A program made the translations under genes and the position numbers. This document shows, piece after piece, positions 8,378 to 18,205 of a stretch of 64,000 nucleotides of DNA. Source of the stretch: Neobacillus nitrireducens (GTDB lineage Bacteria > Bacillota > Bacilli > Bacillales > Cytobacillaceae). The notes beneath the pieces were generated by a model. It was not told where the DNA came from, made no database searches, and saw only the letters and a list, made by a program, of their open reading frames with translations. Position 1 is the stretch's first letter. Each line of letters opens with the position of its first letter. The DNA is taken from NCBI RefSeq assembly GCF_030915405.1, contig NZ_CP133262.1, forward strand, positions 1,984,001-2,048,000. Direction: 5' to 3'.

Positions 8378-8599
8378 ATGAATTTCTATATTCAACAGTC
8401 CATTCAAATAAATTTTATTAAGATTGGCGGGATTACCAATTCCTCCGTCTTACAAATCGGTAGTGCCGGGATTATCAAACCTTCAGCTCATTTATATAAT
8501 ACCGGCGGGTTTACACAACCAGCACCACATATAATTAAATCCTCCGGCTCTTTATTAGGGGCACCAGCCGTACCGTTACAGGCTGCCGTTCGAAAATAA
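8378..8599 (+). CDS. gerPB: spore germination protein GerPB
   Basis: A 73-residue protein with the GerPB features: MNFYIQQSIQ start, FIKIGGITNSSVLQIGS core, and a Pro/Ala-rich end. It follows gerPA after 18 bases. It probably acts with the other GerP proteins in coat permeability. No membrane segment or signal is visible. A CCCC/GGGG hairpin without a T tract lies between it and gerPC, possibly for mRNA processing. Confidence 0.93.
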   Translation: MNFYIQQSIQINFIKIGGITNSSVLQIGSAGIIKPSAHLYNTGGFTQPAPHIIKSSGSLLGAPAVPLQAAVRK

Positions 8600-8672
8600 G
8601 ATAAGATGTAAGCCCGACCCCCAGTAAATAATATTGGGGAACCTATTGGCGAAATAATTGTGAGGTGATTAA

Positions 8673-9281
8673 ATGTATCAGGATTATTCCCAATATCTTC
8701 AATGGCTGCAGAGATGTATTCAAGCACAGGAGCAAAGAATTCTTACTTTAGAGAATGCTCTCCAAAAAATGAGAGAAGATATCAAACTAGTAAATGAAAA
8801 ACAGGCCGTCCATATTGACAAAATTGAATATAAATTTGATCAATTGAAGGTTGAGACACTTGAAGGAACATTAAATATTGGTCTAAACCCTTCCGAATTA
8901 TCCGGAATTGAGGACTTTGCTGTACAAAACCAATCCTTAACTACCCCAATTTCACCCAAACACCAAATGCAGAGATCAATGAAAATCGAGGAAGCTATTT
9001 ACAGATATCTAGAAACGGATTTACCGCTAGTAGTTGAAGCTGTCCAGAGGGAATTAAACGTACAACCAAATGATGAATATTTATCTTTTGTAAAACAAGA
9101 CATTATTAAACAGCTTCCTAGCAGGATTGAACATCATTTAGCCGCCATTTCCGCTAGCAGCCGTTCATCTGAAAATACACCTTCGGACGAATTAATTATT
9201 GAAGCACTTAAGAAAGAAATTCAAAATGGTGTAATGGTTTTTTTCAGCAATTTACCTGAAAATCTGAAAGGAATGAACTAA
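8673..9281 (+). CDS. gerPC: spore germination protein GerPC
   Basis: A 202-residue protein (205 in B. subtilis), the largest GerP member. The N-terminal 60 residues form a coiled coil (QWLQRCIQAQEQRI, then LENALQKM and later heptads), followed by a mixed domain. The start follows GAGGTGATT at good spacing. The family is needed for normal germinant access. It lies three bases from gerPD. Confidence 0.94.
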   Translation: MYQDYSQYLQWLQRCIQAQEQRILTLENALQKMREDIKLVNEKQAVHIDKIEYKFDQLKVETLEGTLNIGLNPSELSGIEDFAVQNQSLTTPISPKHQMQRSMKIEEAIYRYLETDLPLVVEAVQRELNVQPNDEYLSFVKQDIIKQLPSRIEHHLAAISASSRSSENTPSDELIIEALKKEIQNGVMVFFSNLPENLKGMN

Positions 9282-9283
9282 GA

Positions 9284-9460
9284 ATGAACTTCCAAGTTTA
9301 TAACCGAGAGTTGTTTGTCGAGACCATCAAAATCACCGGGGTGGCCAGTTCATCGTTAGTATTGGTGGGCGATACGGAAACGATTCAGTTGGCATCAACT
9401 TTTGATACCCCTGCGGAATCATTAATCATCGGCCCATTTGTTCCTTTATCAGCGGAGTGA
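9284..9460 (+). CDS. gerPD: spore germination protein GerPD
   Basis: A 58-residue protein, read directly from the sequence: it begins MNFQVYNREL, contains ITGVASSSLVLVGDTETI and ends PFVPLSAE. The ASSSLVLVGD element matches the shared GerP repeat (compare GerPB SSVLQIG and GerPE SSSLLHVG). It starts 2 bases after the gerPC stop, with the SD AAAGGA inside the gerPC end, and its stop overlaps the upstream edge of gerPE. This indicates tight translational coupling. Confidence 0.92.
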   Translation: MNFQVYNRELFVETIKITGVASSSLVLVGDTETIQLASTFDTPAESLIIGPFVPLSAE

Positions 9461-9465
9461 CCATT

Positions 9466-9879
9466 ATGCTGCAGAGGACCTCTTGTGTTGATAATATAAA
9501 TATTAAAATAGTCTCGTTTGCATCAACGGTACAGTTAGGGGATTCATGTATCATAAATGGACTTTCTACAGCACTTGCTGTCCAAAGGGAAATCGAAGAA
9601 TTTTATGGAAATGAGGGCAATTTATCCTCATACCGAGTTTTTTCTGAACCTATTCCTTTTCTGCCAATTACGGAACCTTTCACCTACTCGCGTCAAAATC
9701 CAAACCCGCTCATTAAAGTTAATAAGATTGATATTATCGGGATATCTTCTTCATCCCTTTTACACGTTGGAAACAGCCGGAATGTTTCCATGGAGGCTAG
9801 AATTAAGCATATTCGACAGTTACTCCCAACTCCTAGACATAATGAAGAAGTAGAATTAGAAGAACAGGGACAGAATTAA
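9466..9879 (+). CDS. gerPE: spore germination protein GerPE
   Basis: A 137-residue protein with two GerP-type elements (VSFASTVQLGDS near residue 20 and IIGISSSSLLHVGNS near 95) and the end EARIKHIRQLL typical of GerPE. ATG 9466 is chosen because GGAGTGA, at the end of gerPD, lies 5 bases upstream; the in-frame GTG at 9457 overlaps the gerPD stop and has poorer spacing. It is part of the gerP operon in the coat permeability system. Confidence 0.92.
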   Translation: MLQRTSCVDNINIKIVSFASTVQLGDSCIINGLSTALAVQREIEEFYGNEGNLSSYRVFSEPIPFLPITEPFTYSRQNPNPLIKVNKIDIIGISSSSLLHVGNSRNVSMEARIKHIRQLLPTPRHNEEVELEEQGQN

Positions 9880-9931
9880 ACACATAATCTGTATTACAGG
9901 AAAAAATAGTTTACAAAAAAGGATGTTTTTC

Positions 9932-10150
9932 ATGCCGGCGATTATTGGTCCAGTCCAAATCGTTACCGTTAGTGGGGGTATTGTGCAGTTTGGCGATACC
10001 GTGTATATCTCGCCGAAGAGCGCCTCTAAGACAAATGCTGGTTCAGGTGCATTTAATACCGGTGGATTTATCGTATCAAATTCCGGGTTAAGCGGTACCA
10101 ATGTACTTGATACTAAAGTAATTGACCAGCCAATTGCAGGGAATAATTAA
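9932..10150 (+). CDS. gerPF: spore germination protein GerPF
   Basis: Last gene of the operon, 72 residues, MPAIIGPVQI with VSGGIVQFGD and GSGAFNTGGF. It is a clear paralogue of GerPA (both start MPAI and share the GAFNTG/GSFNTG element). ATG 9932 follows AAAGGATG at 7 bases, better than the in-frame ATG at 9923. A strong terminator follows at once. Confidence 0.93.
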   Translation: MPAIIGPVQIVTVSGGIVQFGDTVYISPKSASKTNAGSGAFNTGGFIVSNSGLSGTNVLDTKVIDQPIAGNN

Positions 10151-10193
10151 AAAATGACATACACCATCCCATATGGTCTATGTCATTTTTTTA
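10151..10193. terminator. terminator shared by gerPF and addA
   Basis: A long stem AAAATGACATA...TATGTCATTTT with an inner ACCAT/ATGGT extension and T tract, lying between convergent gerPF and addA. Confidence 0.85.
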
Positions 10194-10198
10194 TTAGA

Positions 10199-13100
10199 TT
10201 AATCTTTATTAACCTTTAAAATATGGGCCCCATCAAAGAAAAATAAATACCGTTCTGTGACCTTTTTCTTCCAAATTTGTTCGATTGCTCTTGTATATAA
10301 ATTAATTTGCAGCTTGTATCGGTCTTCAAGGATGGTTTTCGCTTGTTCAAACCCACCTTTATAGCGGTCAGAAATTCGATCTGATTTATAATCAACCAAA
10401 ACAAGACCTTTTTCATCCTCAAAAACACAGTCAATGATTCCTTGAACAAACACAGATTCTTCCTCATTCTCCCAAGCAGGGTACACATCCCGAGCAGCCA
10501 TGGAAAGTGTAAAGGGCACCTCTCGGTTGATTGACCTGGCGTTAAAATATCGATTTCCTAACTCTGATTGAAAGAATTGCACAATTAAATGAGTGTCAAT
10601 AATCTCAGCTTGTTCAGGAGTTAATAATTCATTGGTCAGCATCCATGTTACCTGTTCCTGAAGAGTGTCTTGACTAACCGATTTAGTTAAATCTACATGC
10701 TGCATGACCATATGCATGGCCGAACCACGTTCAGCAGGACTTAATTGTTTTTCCTGCATAAACTTCGGACGTTTTACAATCGACTTTTTAAAGTGTTTCA
10801 CAAGGTCCGTCCCACTTTGTTCATCTGCCATTTCTCTTTGGCGTTTCATTTCAGAAACAGATTGCTTCGAACGATGGACAGCGGCATTTGGGAAGGAATA
10901 CTCCCAGTCTAAGCGCGTCTTGATTTCGTCCAGAAATGGAGAAGTGGTCGGGATATGCTCCCCTTTTTGGACCAGTTCAAGAAATTGGTCTTCTATCATT
11001 CCTGCATCTATTTCCTTCTTCTTTATTTCATCTGCACTTATTTGTGAAACTTTCCATAAAGAAGAATGATTACTAATTTCCTCTGGAACAAGGACATTTC
11101 CCGTACTGCCAAGCCTTAATTCACTGGCATCGTGATGGCGGACAAGCGCTGGTCCAATCCAATCAATATAGCTTGTAACCGCTGCCCGTTCATAATCCTT
11201 TAACAACCACTCTGTGTTAGAAACAACGTCATTCCATTGGTCGAATTTTTTTAGCGAATCCTTCAGAGTTGCCGTTAAAAACAGTTTTTCCTTCGCCCTT
11301 GTCATTCCCACATATAGCACGCGCATTTCTTCCGCAAGCATCTCCATTTTCTTTTTTCGTTTAAAAGCAATTTGTGGTAAGGAAGGATATGAAATTCTTT
11401 TTTCCGCGTTTACATACTTAGATGCAAATCCGTATTCTTTATCGAGCATATATGGTTTACGAACATCGGCCATATTAAAAGTTCGTGCCATGCCCGCCAT
11501 GAATACAACTGGAAATTCCAGCCCTTTACTACTATGGATGGTCATAATCCGAACCACGTCTTCTTGCTCACCGAGTGCCCTTGCAGCCCCTAGATCGTCC
11601 CCTCTTTCAATCATTCTTTCGATAAAGCGAAGAAACCTGAAAAGTCCACGAAAGGAGGTTTGCTCGTATTGTCTAGCTCGGTCGTAGAGTGCTCGTAAAT
11701 TAGCTTGCCGCTGCTTCCCCCCTGGTAAACCGCCAACAAAATCATAAAATTGAGTATCACGGTAAAGCTGCCAAATTAACTCGGCCAACGAACCTTGTCT
11801 TGCCATTGACCGCCACTCTGTCAGAAGGTCATAAAAGCGGCGAATTTTTTCGTAAAATACGGCCGTATTTTGAGCCTCCTTACTCCTACAAAAAGAACTA
11901 ACAGCCTCCCAAAAAGAACCACGCTTCTGATGAATACGGATTTTTGACAGTTCTTCTTCGTTCAACCCAACGATGGGTGATCGTAAGACCGCTGCTAGCG
12001 GGATATCTTGGAATGGATTATCAATAACTCTTAGTAGTGAAATCATGATTGCCACTTCAGTAGCATTAAAATAACCTGTCGATAGGTTCGCATAAATCGG
12101 TATCCCTTGCTGCTTGAACTCTTCAATGATTTGTGGCGCCCAAGTCATTGAACGAAGCAGGATTACCGTATCTCGGTACATAAGTGGCCGATTGGATTTC
12201 GTTTTTGTATTATATACTGGTGTTCCACTTGCGACTAGTTCCTTAATTTTCAAAGCAATTACCCGGGCTTCTAGTTGGGATTGTTCTAAACCTGCAACAT
12301 CAAATTCCTCTGGAACTTGTACCTCTGTCTCTGCCTCAGCTGTATCATCCGAACCATTATCTTTAACATTTTGATTAATAAGCAGCAGTTCTACCGGATA
12401 AGGCTCATCTTCTGGATACGGTGCACCGGCACGCAATTCAGCCGCCTCATCATATTCAATTTCGCCCACTTTGATTCCCATAATATGTTTAAATAAATAA
12501 TTAGTTGCATCGAGCACTTCTTTTCGGCTACGAAAATTTCGTGCAAGATCAATCCGAAGTCCTGTAGAATCACCGTCTACTTTAAAGCGGTTATACTTGC
12601 CTAAGAAAAGGTTCGGCTCAGCTAACCGAAAACGGTAAATGGATTGCTTAACATCCCCAACCATAAACATATTACCATTGTGCTCATCTTTCTTTGTTAC
12701 AAGTTTTAAGATAGTTTCCTGGACCATATTTGTATCTTGATATTCATCGCAATAGACCTCTTTAAAATGCCTTTGGTAAGCGAGTGCTGCCTCCGATGGA
12801 AGAAATTCTCCTTCTGTTGAGATTTCCTTTGTCAAAATTCCCAGGCAGTAATGCTCTAAATCAGCGTAATCTACGATCCCTTTTTCTCTCTTTACCCTTT
12901 CAAATCGCCGTGAAAATTCCTTCACAAGATGAACCAACGTTTCTATTAACGGTCGCATTTCTGCCATATCTCGTAAAAAGCTTTCAGGTCTTCGAGAAAA
13001 TAACTCCTCTTTTAAATCTTGTAGTTTTTTCTTTGCTTTATCGCGAAGTTTTTGGGCTTTCTCAGTAAGTTCTTTATCATAGTGATCACCCTTGACCTGT

Positions 13101-13987
13101 TTTGCTCGTGAAAAGGACCAGTTCTGCATTGCTTGATAAAGTGTTTCCCAAGAATCCTCCTTGGCAAGCAGAAGGGTATCAATCATTGTTAAGTCATCCA
13201 GAAAATTTTCGGCTCTTGGGGCCGGTCCGCCTGGGAGCTTTGTAACTTCCATTCCTCGCTTAATCATTTCCTTAGCAGCTCCTAATTGAAGTTCAATATC
13301 AAAAAGAAGTGCCTCTATAAAGGTTAGGTCCGCTATATTATGAATAGATGAAACATCATACATAGAAATGATGGACTGCAAATACTGGTCCGGCAAAGGA
13401 TTTGACCGAGCAAAATCATAAATAGACCGAACAATATTCATTAATGCTGCATCACTTCGATCACTGGTAAATGAATCAACCAAGGTGAAGAATGACTCAT
13501 TTTCCTTTTTTCCATATTCCTCTTCAAATAATTCATCCATCACTTCATCTCGGATTAACTGTGCCTCTGTAACATCGGCAATTCGAAACCCGGGATCAAC
13601 ATCGATTAAGTAATAATATTTTCGAATGACCTCCATGCAAAAGGAATGAAGTGTTGAGATGGAGGCTTTATTCAATAAACTGAGTTGCTTTCTTAGATGC
13701 CGCGACCATGGATCTTCATCTATCGCTTTTTCTAACGCTTCTCCAACCCGATGGCGCATTTCTGCTGCAGATGCGTTCGTAAAGGTTACCACCAATAATT
13801 CATCCACATCAATCGGGGCTTCTTTTGAAAGGATTTTTTGGATAATTCTTTCCACTAAGACAGCCGTTTTCCCCGAACCTGCTGCTGCAGCAACTAAGAT
13901 ATCTCTATCCCTAGTCATAATTGCTTTCCACTGATCATCAGTCCATGTCACATTTTCAGGCTTTGGTGGTATTCCGAAATTACTCAT
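10199..13987 (-). CDS. addA: ATP-dependent helicase/nuclease subunit AddA
   Basis: A 1262-residue UvrD-type 3'-5' helicase fused to a RecB-type nuclease. Walker A AAAAGSGKT is at residues 33-41. HSFCMEV, CDEYQDTN (Walker B), GDVKQSIYRFR, TIHSSKGLEFPVV and VLYVGMTRAKEKL are helicase motifs. The C-terminal nuclease has GIIDCVF and VLVDYKSDR with the metal-binding Asp and Lys. With AddB it processes double-strand breaks until a Chi-like site and loads RecA. Its ATG overlaps the addB stop by 4 bases (ATGA), so the two are translated together. Confidence 0.96.
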   Translation of the reverse strand: MSNFGIPPKPENVTWTDDQWKAIMTRDRDILVAAAAGSGKTAVLVERIIQKILSKEAPIDVDELLVVTFTNASAAEMRHRVGEALEKAIDEDPWSRHLRKQLSLLNKASISTLHSFCMEVIRKYYYLIDVDPGFRIADVTEAQLIRDEVMDELFEEEYGKKENESFFTLVDSFTSDRSDAALMNIVRSIYDFARSNPLPDQYLQSIISMYDVSSIHNIADLTFIEALLFDIELQLGAAKEMIKRGMEVTKLPGGPAPRAENFLDDLTMIDTLLLAKEDSWETLYQAMQNWSFSRAKQVKGDHYDKELTEKAQKLRDKAKKKLQDLKEELFSRRPESFLRDMAEMRPLIETLVHLVKEFSRRFERVKREKGIVDYADLEHYCLGILTKEISTEGEFLPSEAALAYQRHFKEVYCDEYQDTNMVQETILKLVTKKDEHNGNMFMVGDVKQSIYRFRLAEPNLFLGKYNRFKVDGDSTGLRIDLARNFRSRKEVLDATNYLFKHIMGIKVGEIEYDEAAELRAGAPYPEDEPYPVELLLINQNVKDNGSDDTAEAETEVQVPEEFDVAGLEQSQLEARVIALKIKELVASGTPVYNTKTKSNRPLMYRDTVILLRSMTWAPQIIEEFKQQGIPIYANLSTGYFNATEVAIMISLLRVIDNPFQDIPLAAVLRSPIVGLNEEELSKIRIHQKRGSFWEAVSSFCRSKEAQNTAVFYEKIRRFYDLLTEWRSMARQGSLAELIWQLYRDTQFYDFVGGLPGGKQRQANLRALYDRARQYEQTSFRGLFRFLRFIERMIERGDDLGAARALGEQEDVVRIMTIHSSKGLEFPVVFMAGMARTFNMADVRKPYMLDKEYGFASKYVNAEKRISYPSLPQIAFKRKKKMEMLAEEMRVLYVGMTRAKEKLFLTATLKDSLKKFDQWNDVVSNTEWLLKDYERAAVTSYIDWIGPALVRHHDASELRLGSTGNVLVPEEISNHSSLWKVSQISADEIKKKEIDAGMIEDQFLELVQKGEHIPTTSPFLDEIKTRLDWEYSFPNAAVHRSKQSVSEMKRQREMADEQSGTDLVKHFKKSIVKRPKFMQEKQLSPAERGSAMHMVMQHVDLTKSVSQDTLQEQVTWMLTNELLTPEQAEIIDTHLIVQFFQSELGNRYFNARSINREVPFTLSMAARDVYPAWENEEESVFVQGIIDCVFEDEKGLVLVDYKSDRISDRYKGGFEQAKTILEDRYKLQINLYTRAIEQIWKKKVTERYLFFFDGAHILKVNKD

Positions 13988-16900
13988 GATTCACGCACCT
14001 CCTTCCTAATTAAGTCCAAAACATCATCCTTTGAGTGTGGTGTGAGAACCCGAAATTGATTCGCTTCAATCGTTTCATCGATTTGACAGACCGATTTAAA
14101 GGAGCAGAACGTACAAGGCGTTTTATCCTTTAATTGATAAGGTGCGATGTCTATTTGCCCATCAATAATGGCATTACCTGTTTTCTCGTATAATTTTCGA
14201 ACATAAGTTTTCAGGTCGTCAAATTCTGATAAACTGGCCACCTTGGACCTTTTTGATAAATTCCCGTCTTTTTTGATACCAGCTGCAATAATTTGCGAAT
14301 CACCTGATTCAAGTGACTTGTCCATAAGCCGAATTACATTTTGGTCACTTAGCATTAATCCATTCATTTTAAACTTTTTCATCATTTCCGTTTCTATCTC
14401 ATCTATCGTCAGCATTTTAGAAGTATTAATGAATGGATTATGAACATGGAAATAGAGAACGCCTGCAGGACTGGCTTTCATTTCTACCAATTGATTTGAA
14501 TGGGTCATGACAATATCAAGATAGGTTAACATTTGCAGGGCAAGTCCATAATATACTTCGTTAAAATTGATATCCTTTTCACTCGATTTATAATCGATAA
14601 CCCGTAAAAAGACGCTATCGTCTTCCCCTTTTGCCTGATCAACTCTGTCTATTCTGCCCGCCAATTCCATTCGTTTTCCGTTCTTTAGAGAAAATGATAA
14701 TGGCGGCAGTTTTCCATTTGGTCCAAAGCCTAGTTCCAAACCAATCGGTGAGAAACCACTTACTTTAGCGTGCTCACTCAACACGACAGATGCCCGGGTA
14801 ATAATTTGCTCCAATTTTCGTTTAATATAATGATGGCGCTCCGAGCTTAACAATATTTCGTTTTGCAGCTTAGGTGCTATCGATTTGACTGCTTCCTTCG
14901 ATAGGTCTTCACATTGCTTCCTCGAAAGCTCAGCCCAAGAAAGATTTTGTTCATTAACAATATCAGCTATCTGCTTTAATGCTGCATGAAATAGTTCCCC
15001 AATATCCGGAGCCTCTAAGCGAAAAACTTTCCGATCTCGAAGCTTAAGACCGTGCTGAGCGAAATGAGAAAAAGCACAGGAGTTATATAGCTCCATCCTC
15101 GAAACACTGGCTTGTATGGTCTCACCATATAATTCATCTGCAGTATCTTTAGAGAGTTGGACAGCTGTGTTTGAATAAAAAAGACTCGAAAACACTTTTA
15201 GGGCTTTATCCCTTCCTGAGCTCCTAAGGTAATAGTTATATACATCCCACCATAAATCTGAAATTGGATACCCTCTCTTTTTCCATTGAAGCTGTGCATT
15301 AAGATAGGATAACGTCGTCGTAAAATTTGAAATAAAGCTTAGTTGACTGGGCTCCGACACTTGTGACGGATCTGTCACATAGAATAACTCCAACGCATCA
15401 GGAAACATATCTTTTATTCTCTTAATATACGAAGATGGAATTAACGCTTTTCCTTCATCATTCGCCAATGGATAACTAACATAAAGAAATTTTGACGGTG
15501 CTGTAAAAGCTTTATATGCCAGAAAATTTTCATCGAGTAAACGCGTCTTGCTGCTTGGCGCAATTTTGACACCTGTTGCAAGAAGCATTTCCCTGTCTTC
15601 ATCAGAGAGGATTCCTTCATCCGATATTTTCGCAGGCAAAATTCCCTCACTGACACCAACTACGAAAACGACCTTCATATCATTCAGCCTTGATTTTTCT
15701 AAATCCCCAATTAACACCTGATCAAGAGCCGGCGGAATAAGTGAAAAATGTAAGGATTCAAATCCTGACTCTAGAACTGCAGCAAATTCCTTTAGTTTGA
15801 TTGGCTCTTCTCCAAGTATTTCTACATATTGGTCCAGAAGATCGATTACTGCATTCCATACTTGTTCATGCTCACGCATTTTCACAAGATTACCTTGTTC
15901 ATCAGCAGCTGCTTTCCATTTTTCAAGCTTGGCCGGGACATCCAATTCCTCTAGTAATAAATAAATGGCTTCGCAGAGTTTTCGTCCGGAATCAGCCTTT
16001 TTCAAGCGTCTTGATAGCCGTAATAACGGTGCACTTACCATAAGTTTTAATTCATTTAACTCTTGTTCCATTTCTCTTTCCGCATCAGTTTGAGAGTTTA
16101 CTTCTAATTCCAGCCCTCTAATCCGTCGATAACTCCAGCGATCCTTTTTCGTCCATTTACTTCCGTTAATTCCGTATGCTAAACAATAATTTTCTAGTTT
16201 GTCCATTTTCTCACGCATTTTTGCAGGATTTTCCTGGAGAGGGTATAACAGTTCTGTCTTAATTGCTCTAAACACCGGTTCATAGCGCCAGAAGGAATTA
16301 ATGACTTCAAGGCTTGAGCGAATTAACTCAATCAGCGGATGGTTCAGCATGGTTCTTTTTTGATCAATAAAATAGGGAATCTGATAATCGTCGAAAACCG
16401 GTTCAACAATTTCATGATAATCCCCGCCATTCCGGATTAATAATGCAATTTCCCGGTAACGGTATCCTTTTGTCCTGACCAAATGGCGAATCTCTCTGGC
16501 AATCCCTTCAATCTCAGCTCGACGGTTTACCGCTTGGCAAATTGTAATTTTTGTCTCACCAAAATAAGATTTGATAGGGCGTGCATCAAAGTTTTCTTCA
16601 AAATGACTCAGCGACGGCTCAGTCCATTTTTTTTGTTCTTTTAGAACGACTATCGGCTCAATTTCAATACCATTCGCTTTAGCTAAATCATAGAGTGAAT
16701 AGCTAGTATCACCAGATAAGCGGAACAAATCGAGCTCGTCCGGCGGGGAATCAACAGAGTCCTGATCTGTCGTCAGTGCGATTGAAACGTTTTTACAATG
16801 CTTCATCAATTCCAGCATTACTTGATATTCCTGCGGTGAAAAACTATAAAAACCATCAATATATATTTCTGCATTTTTTAAATAGGTTGAGAAGGACACT

Positions 16901-17475
16901 TTCTCCGACAGGAGTTGAAAGTAATCCTCCGAATCAATATATTTACCAAAGACTTCGTCTTCAAACTTTTTATAGATAATTTCTAAATCCTTAAGTTTAT
17001 CATTGAGAGCATTAGACTCCGTCGCTTCTCCATCTGCTTTGGAAAAACCTTGAATTAGTTCATCTGGACTGATGCAGTAACGTTTAAATTCGGTTATCAT
17101 TTGTTCAAGCTGCTTGATAAAACCATTCTTATCTGCAGCTCGTTGAAAAAGTTTTAGTTGATCCTTTTGCTCTTCGATAATTTTACGAATTAACATACTC
17201 ATCCCGACACTGCTTAAATGAGTTCGGCTAATTCCACCTGTTTCTTGCAAGATACGCCATGCCAAGCGAGAAAAACTATAGACTTGAGCACGAATCATTC
17301 CACCAATTGCCGGGTCCGTTGCCAAGCGATATTCAGATAAAAACGTCATCTGTTCCGGAACAATATAAATAATCGGTGCCCCCTCGGGATTTTCCCCAAG
17401 CCGCTTCTTTATTTCGTCCAGAAACATAGCTGTTTTGCCGCTTCCTGACCGCCCGATTACCATTCTTAATGACAT
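13984..17475 (-). CDS. addB: ATP-dependent helicase/nuclease subunit AddB
   Basis: A 1163-residue partner of AddA. Walker A GRSGSGKTA is at the N-terminus. The C-terminal nuclease has RVIDYKSSEKD. The four iron-sulfur cysteines are visible: one in NSCAFSHFAQHG and three in CTFCSFKSVC, which frame the nuclease domain as in B. subtilis AddB. The inactive helicase part reads Chi. The start at 17475 (MSLRMVIG) follows GCGAGGT; a longer in-frame start 69 bases upstream would exceed the family length (1166 in B. subtilis). Confidence 0.95.
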   Translation of the reverse strand: MSLRMVIGRSGSGKTAMFLDEIKKRLGENPEGAPIIYIVPEQMTFLSEYRLATDPAIGGMIRAQVYSFSRLAWRILQETGGISRTHLSSVGMSMLIRKIIEEQKDQLKLFQRAADKNGFIKQLEQMITEFKRYCISPDELIQGFSKADGEATESNALNDKLKDLEIIYKKFEDEVFGKYIDSEDYFQLLSEKVSFSTYLKNAEIYIDGFYSFSPQEYQVMLELMKHCKNVSIALTTDQDSVDSPPDELDLFRLSGDTSYSLYDLAKANGIEIEPIVVLKEQKKWTEPSLSHFEENFDARPIKSYFGETKITICQAVNRRAEIEGIAREIRHLVRTKGYRYREIALLIRNGGDYHEIVEPVFDDYQIPYFIDQKRTMLNHPLIELIRSSLEVINSFWRYEPVFRAIKTELLYPLQENPAKMREKMDKLENYCLAYGINGSKWTKKDRWSYRRIRGLELEVNSQTDAEREMEQELNELKLMVSAPLLRLSRRLKKADSGRKLCEAIYLLLEELDVPAKLEKWKAAADEQGNLVKMREHEQVWNAVIDLLDQYVEILGEEPIKLKEFAAVLESGFESLHFSLIPPALDQVLIGDLEKSRLNDMKVVFVVGVSEGILPAKISDEGILSDEDREMLLATGVKIAPSSKTRLLDENFLAYKAFTAPSKFLYVSYPLANDEGKALIPSSYIKRIKDMFPDALELFYVTDPSQVSEPSQLSFISNFTTTLSYLNAQLQWKKRGYPISDLWWDVYNYYLRSSGRDKALKVFSSLFYSNTAVQLSKDTADELYGETIQASVSRMELYNSCAFSHFAQHGLKLRDRKVFRLEAPDIGELFHAALKQIADIVNEQNLSWAELSRKQCEDLSKEAVKSIAPKLQNEILLSSERHHYIKRKLEQIITRASVVLSEHAKVSGFSPIGLELGFGPNGKLPPLSFSLKNGKRMELAGRIDRVDQAKGEDDSVFLRVIDYKSSEKDINFNEVYYGLALQMLTYLDIVMTHSNQLVEMKASPAGVLYFHVHNPFINTSKMLTIDEIETEMMKKFKMNGLMLSDQNVIRLMDKSLESGDSQIIAAGIKKDGNLSKRSKVASLSEFDDLKTYVRKLYEKTGNAIIDGQIDIAPYQLKDKTPCTFCSFKSVCQIDETIEANQFRVLTPHSKDDVLDLIRKEVRES

Positions 17476-17603
17476 ATTAAAACCTCGCTTTCCACACCCA
17501 CTCATAAACTTTGTATCTTTCATTCTACCATAAAATAAGCACAAACGTTTGGATTACTATCAAACAGATTAGAGCCAGAAATGGTAATTCTAACATATTA
17601 AAT

Positions 17604-17635
17604 CAAAAAAACACGATTGAATAATCGTGCTTTTT
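17604..17635 (-). terminator. terminator after signal peptidase gene
   Basis: CACGATT/AATCGTG stem with a 4-base loop and 7 T residues on the minus strand. Confidence 0.8.
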
Positions 17636-17650
17636 ACTGCATCTATTTAT

Positions 17651-18205
17651 TTAAAAATGTACGTCCATTTCGTTTAATGGCCAGTAGCGTAAATCAACTT
17701 TACCGACAACTTGACTTGCTGAAATGAAACCGAATTGACGGCTGTCCCAACTACCTAATCGATTATCACCTAGGACAAATAATTTCCCATCAGGGACTGT
17801 ATTTTCACCGGTAATTTCCATTAAACTGAAATCTCCCGTTATCCTGATTCCCGGTGACTTTTGTTTATAAACATTTAAAAATGGCTCTTCATACTTGTGA
17901 CCATTGATATACAATACATCATCACGATATTCAATCTTATCCCCAGGAAGCCCAATAATACGTTTGACAAAATCCTCTTTTTCATTGGCATGAAACACAA
18001 TCACATCAAACCTGTTCAATTCACCAACTTGATAACCAAGCTTGTTAACTACTAGCTTGTTCCCATCCTGCAACGTCGGCATCATGGATTCGCCTTCTAC
18101 TACATAATTTGAAAAGAAAAATGTGCGAATAAAAGCAAAAATAATGATTCCAATCGCAAAAGCCTTAGCCCATTCGATACCTTCCTTTTTCCATTCAATC
18201 TTCAT
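17651..18205 (-). CDS. sipV: type I signal peptidase (SipV-like)
   Basis: A 184-residue membrane-bound peptidase that removes signal peptides of secreted proteins. One N-terminal membrane anchor (about residues 15-31) precedes the catalytic Ser40 in GESMMPTL and Lys81 in FVKRIIGLPGD. The GDNRLGSWDSRQFG box completes the S26 family pattern. Position between the yhjE-like gene and addB corresponds to sipV in B. subtilis, but paralogues SipS/SipT are close, so the symbol rests on synteny. It overlaps the upstream yhjE-like gene by 11 bases; the SD is GGAGGAG. Confidence 0.9.
   Translation of the reverse strand: MKIEWKKEGIEWAKAFAIGIIIFAFIRTFFFSNYVVEGESMMPTLQDGNKLVVNKLGYQVGELNRFDVIVFHANEKEDFVKRIIGLPGDKIEYRDDVLYINGHKYEEPFLNVYKQKSPGIRITGDFSLMEITGENTVPDGKLFVLGDNRLGSWDSRQFGFISASQVVGKVDLRYWPLNEMDVHF

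Noticed and set aside
9557..9853. 98-residue open frame on the plus strand inside gerPE
   Set aside because: It overlaps gerPE in another frame and has no SD; gerPE has clear family motifs.
12784..13068. Open frames on the plus strand within addA and addB
   Set aside because: Antisense shadows of strongly conserved helicase/nuclease coding sequence; no SD or recognisable product.
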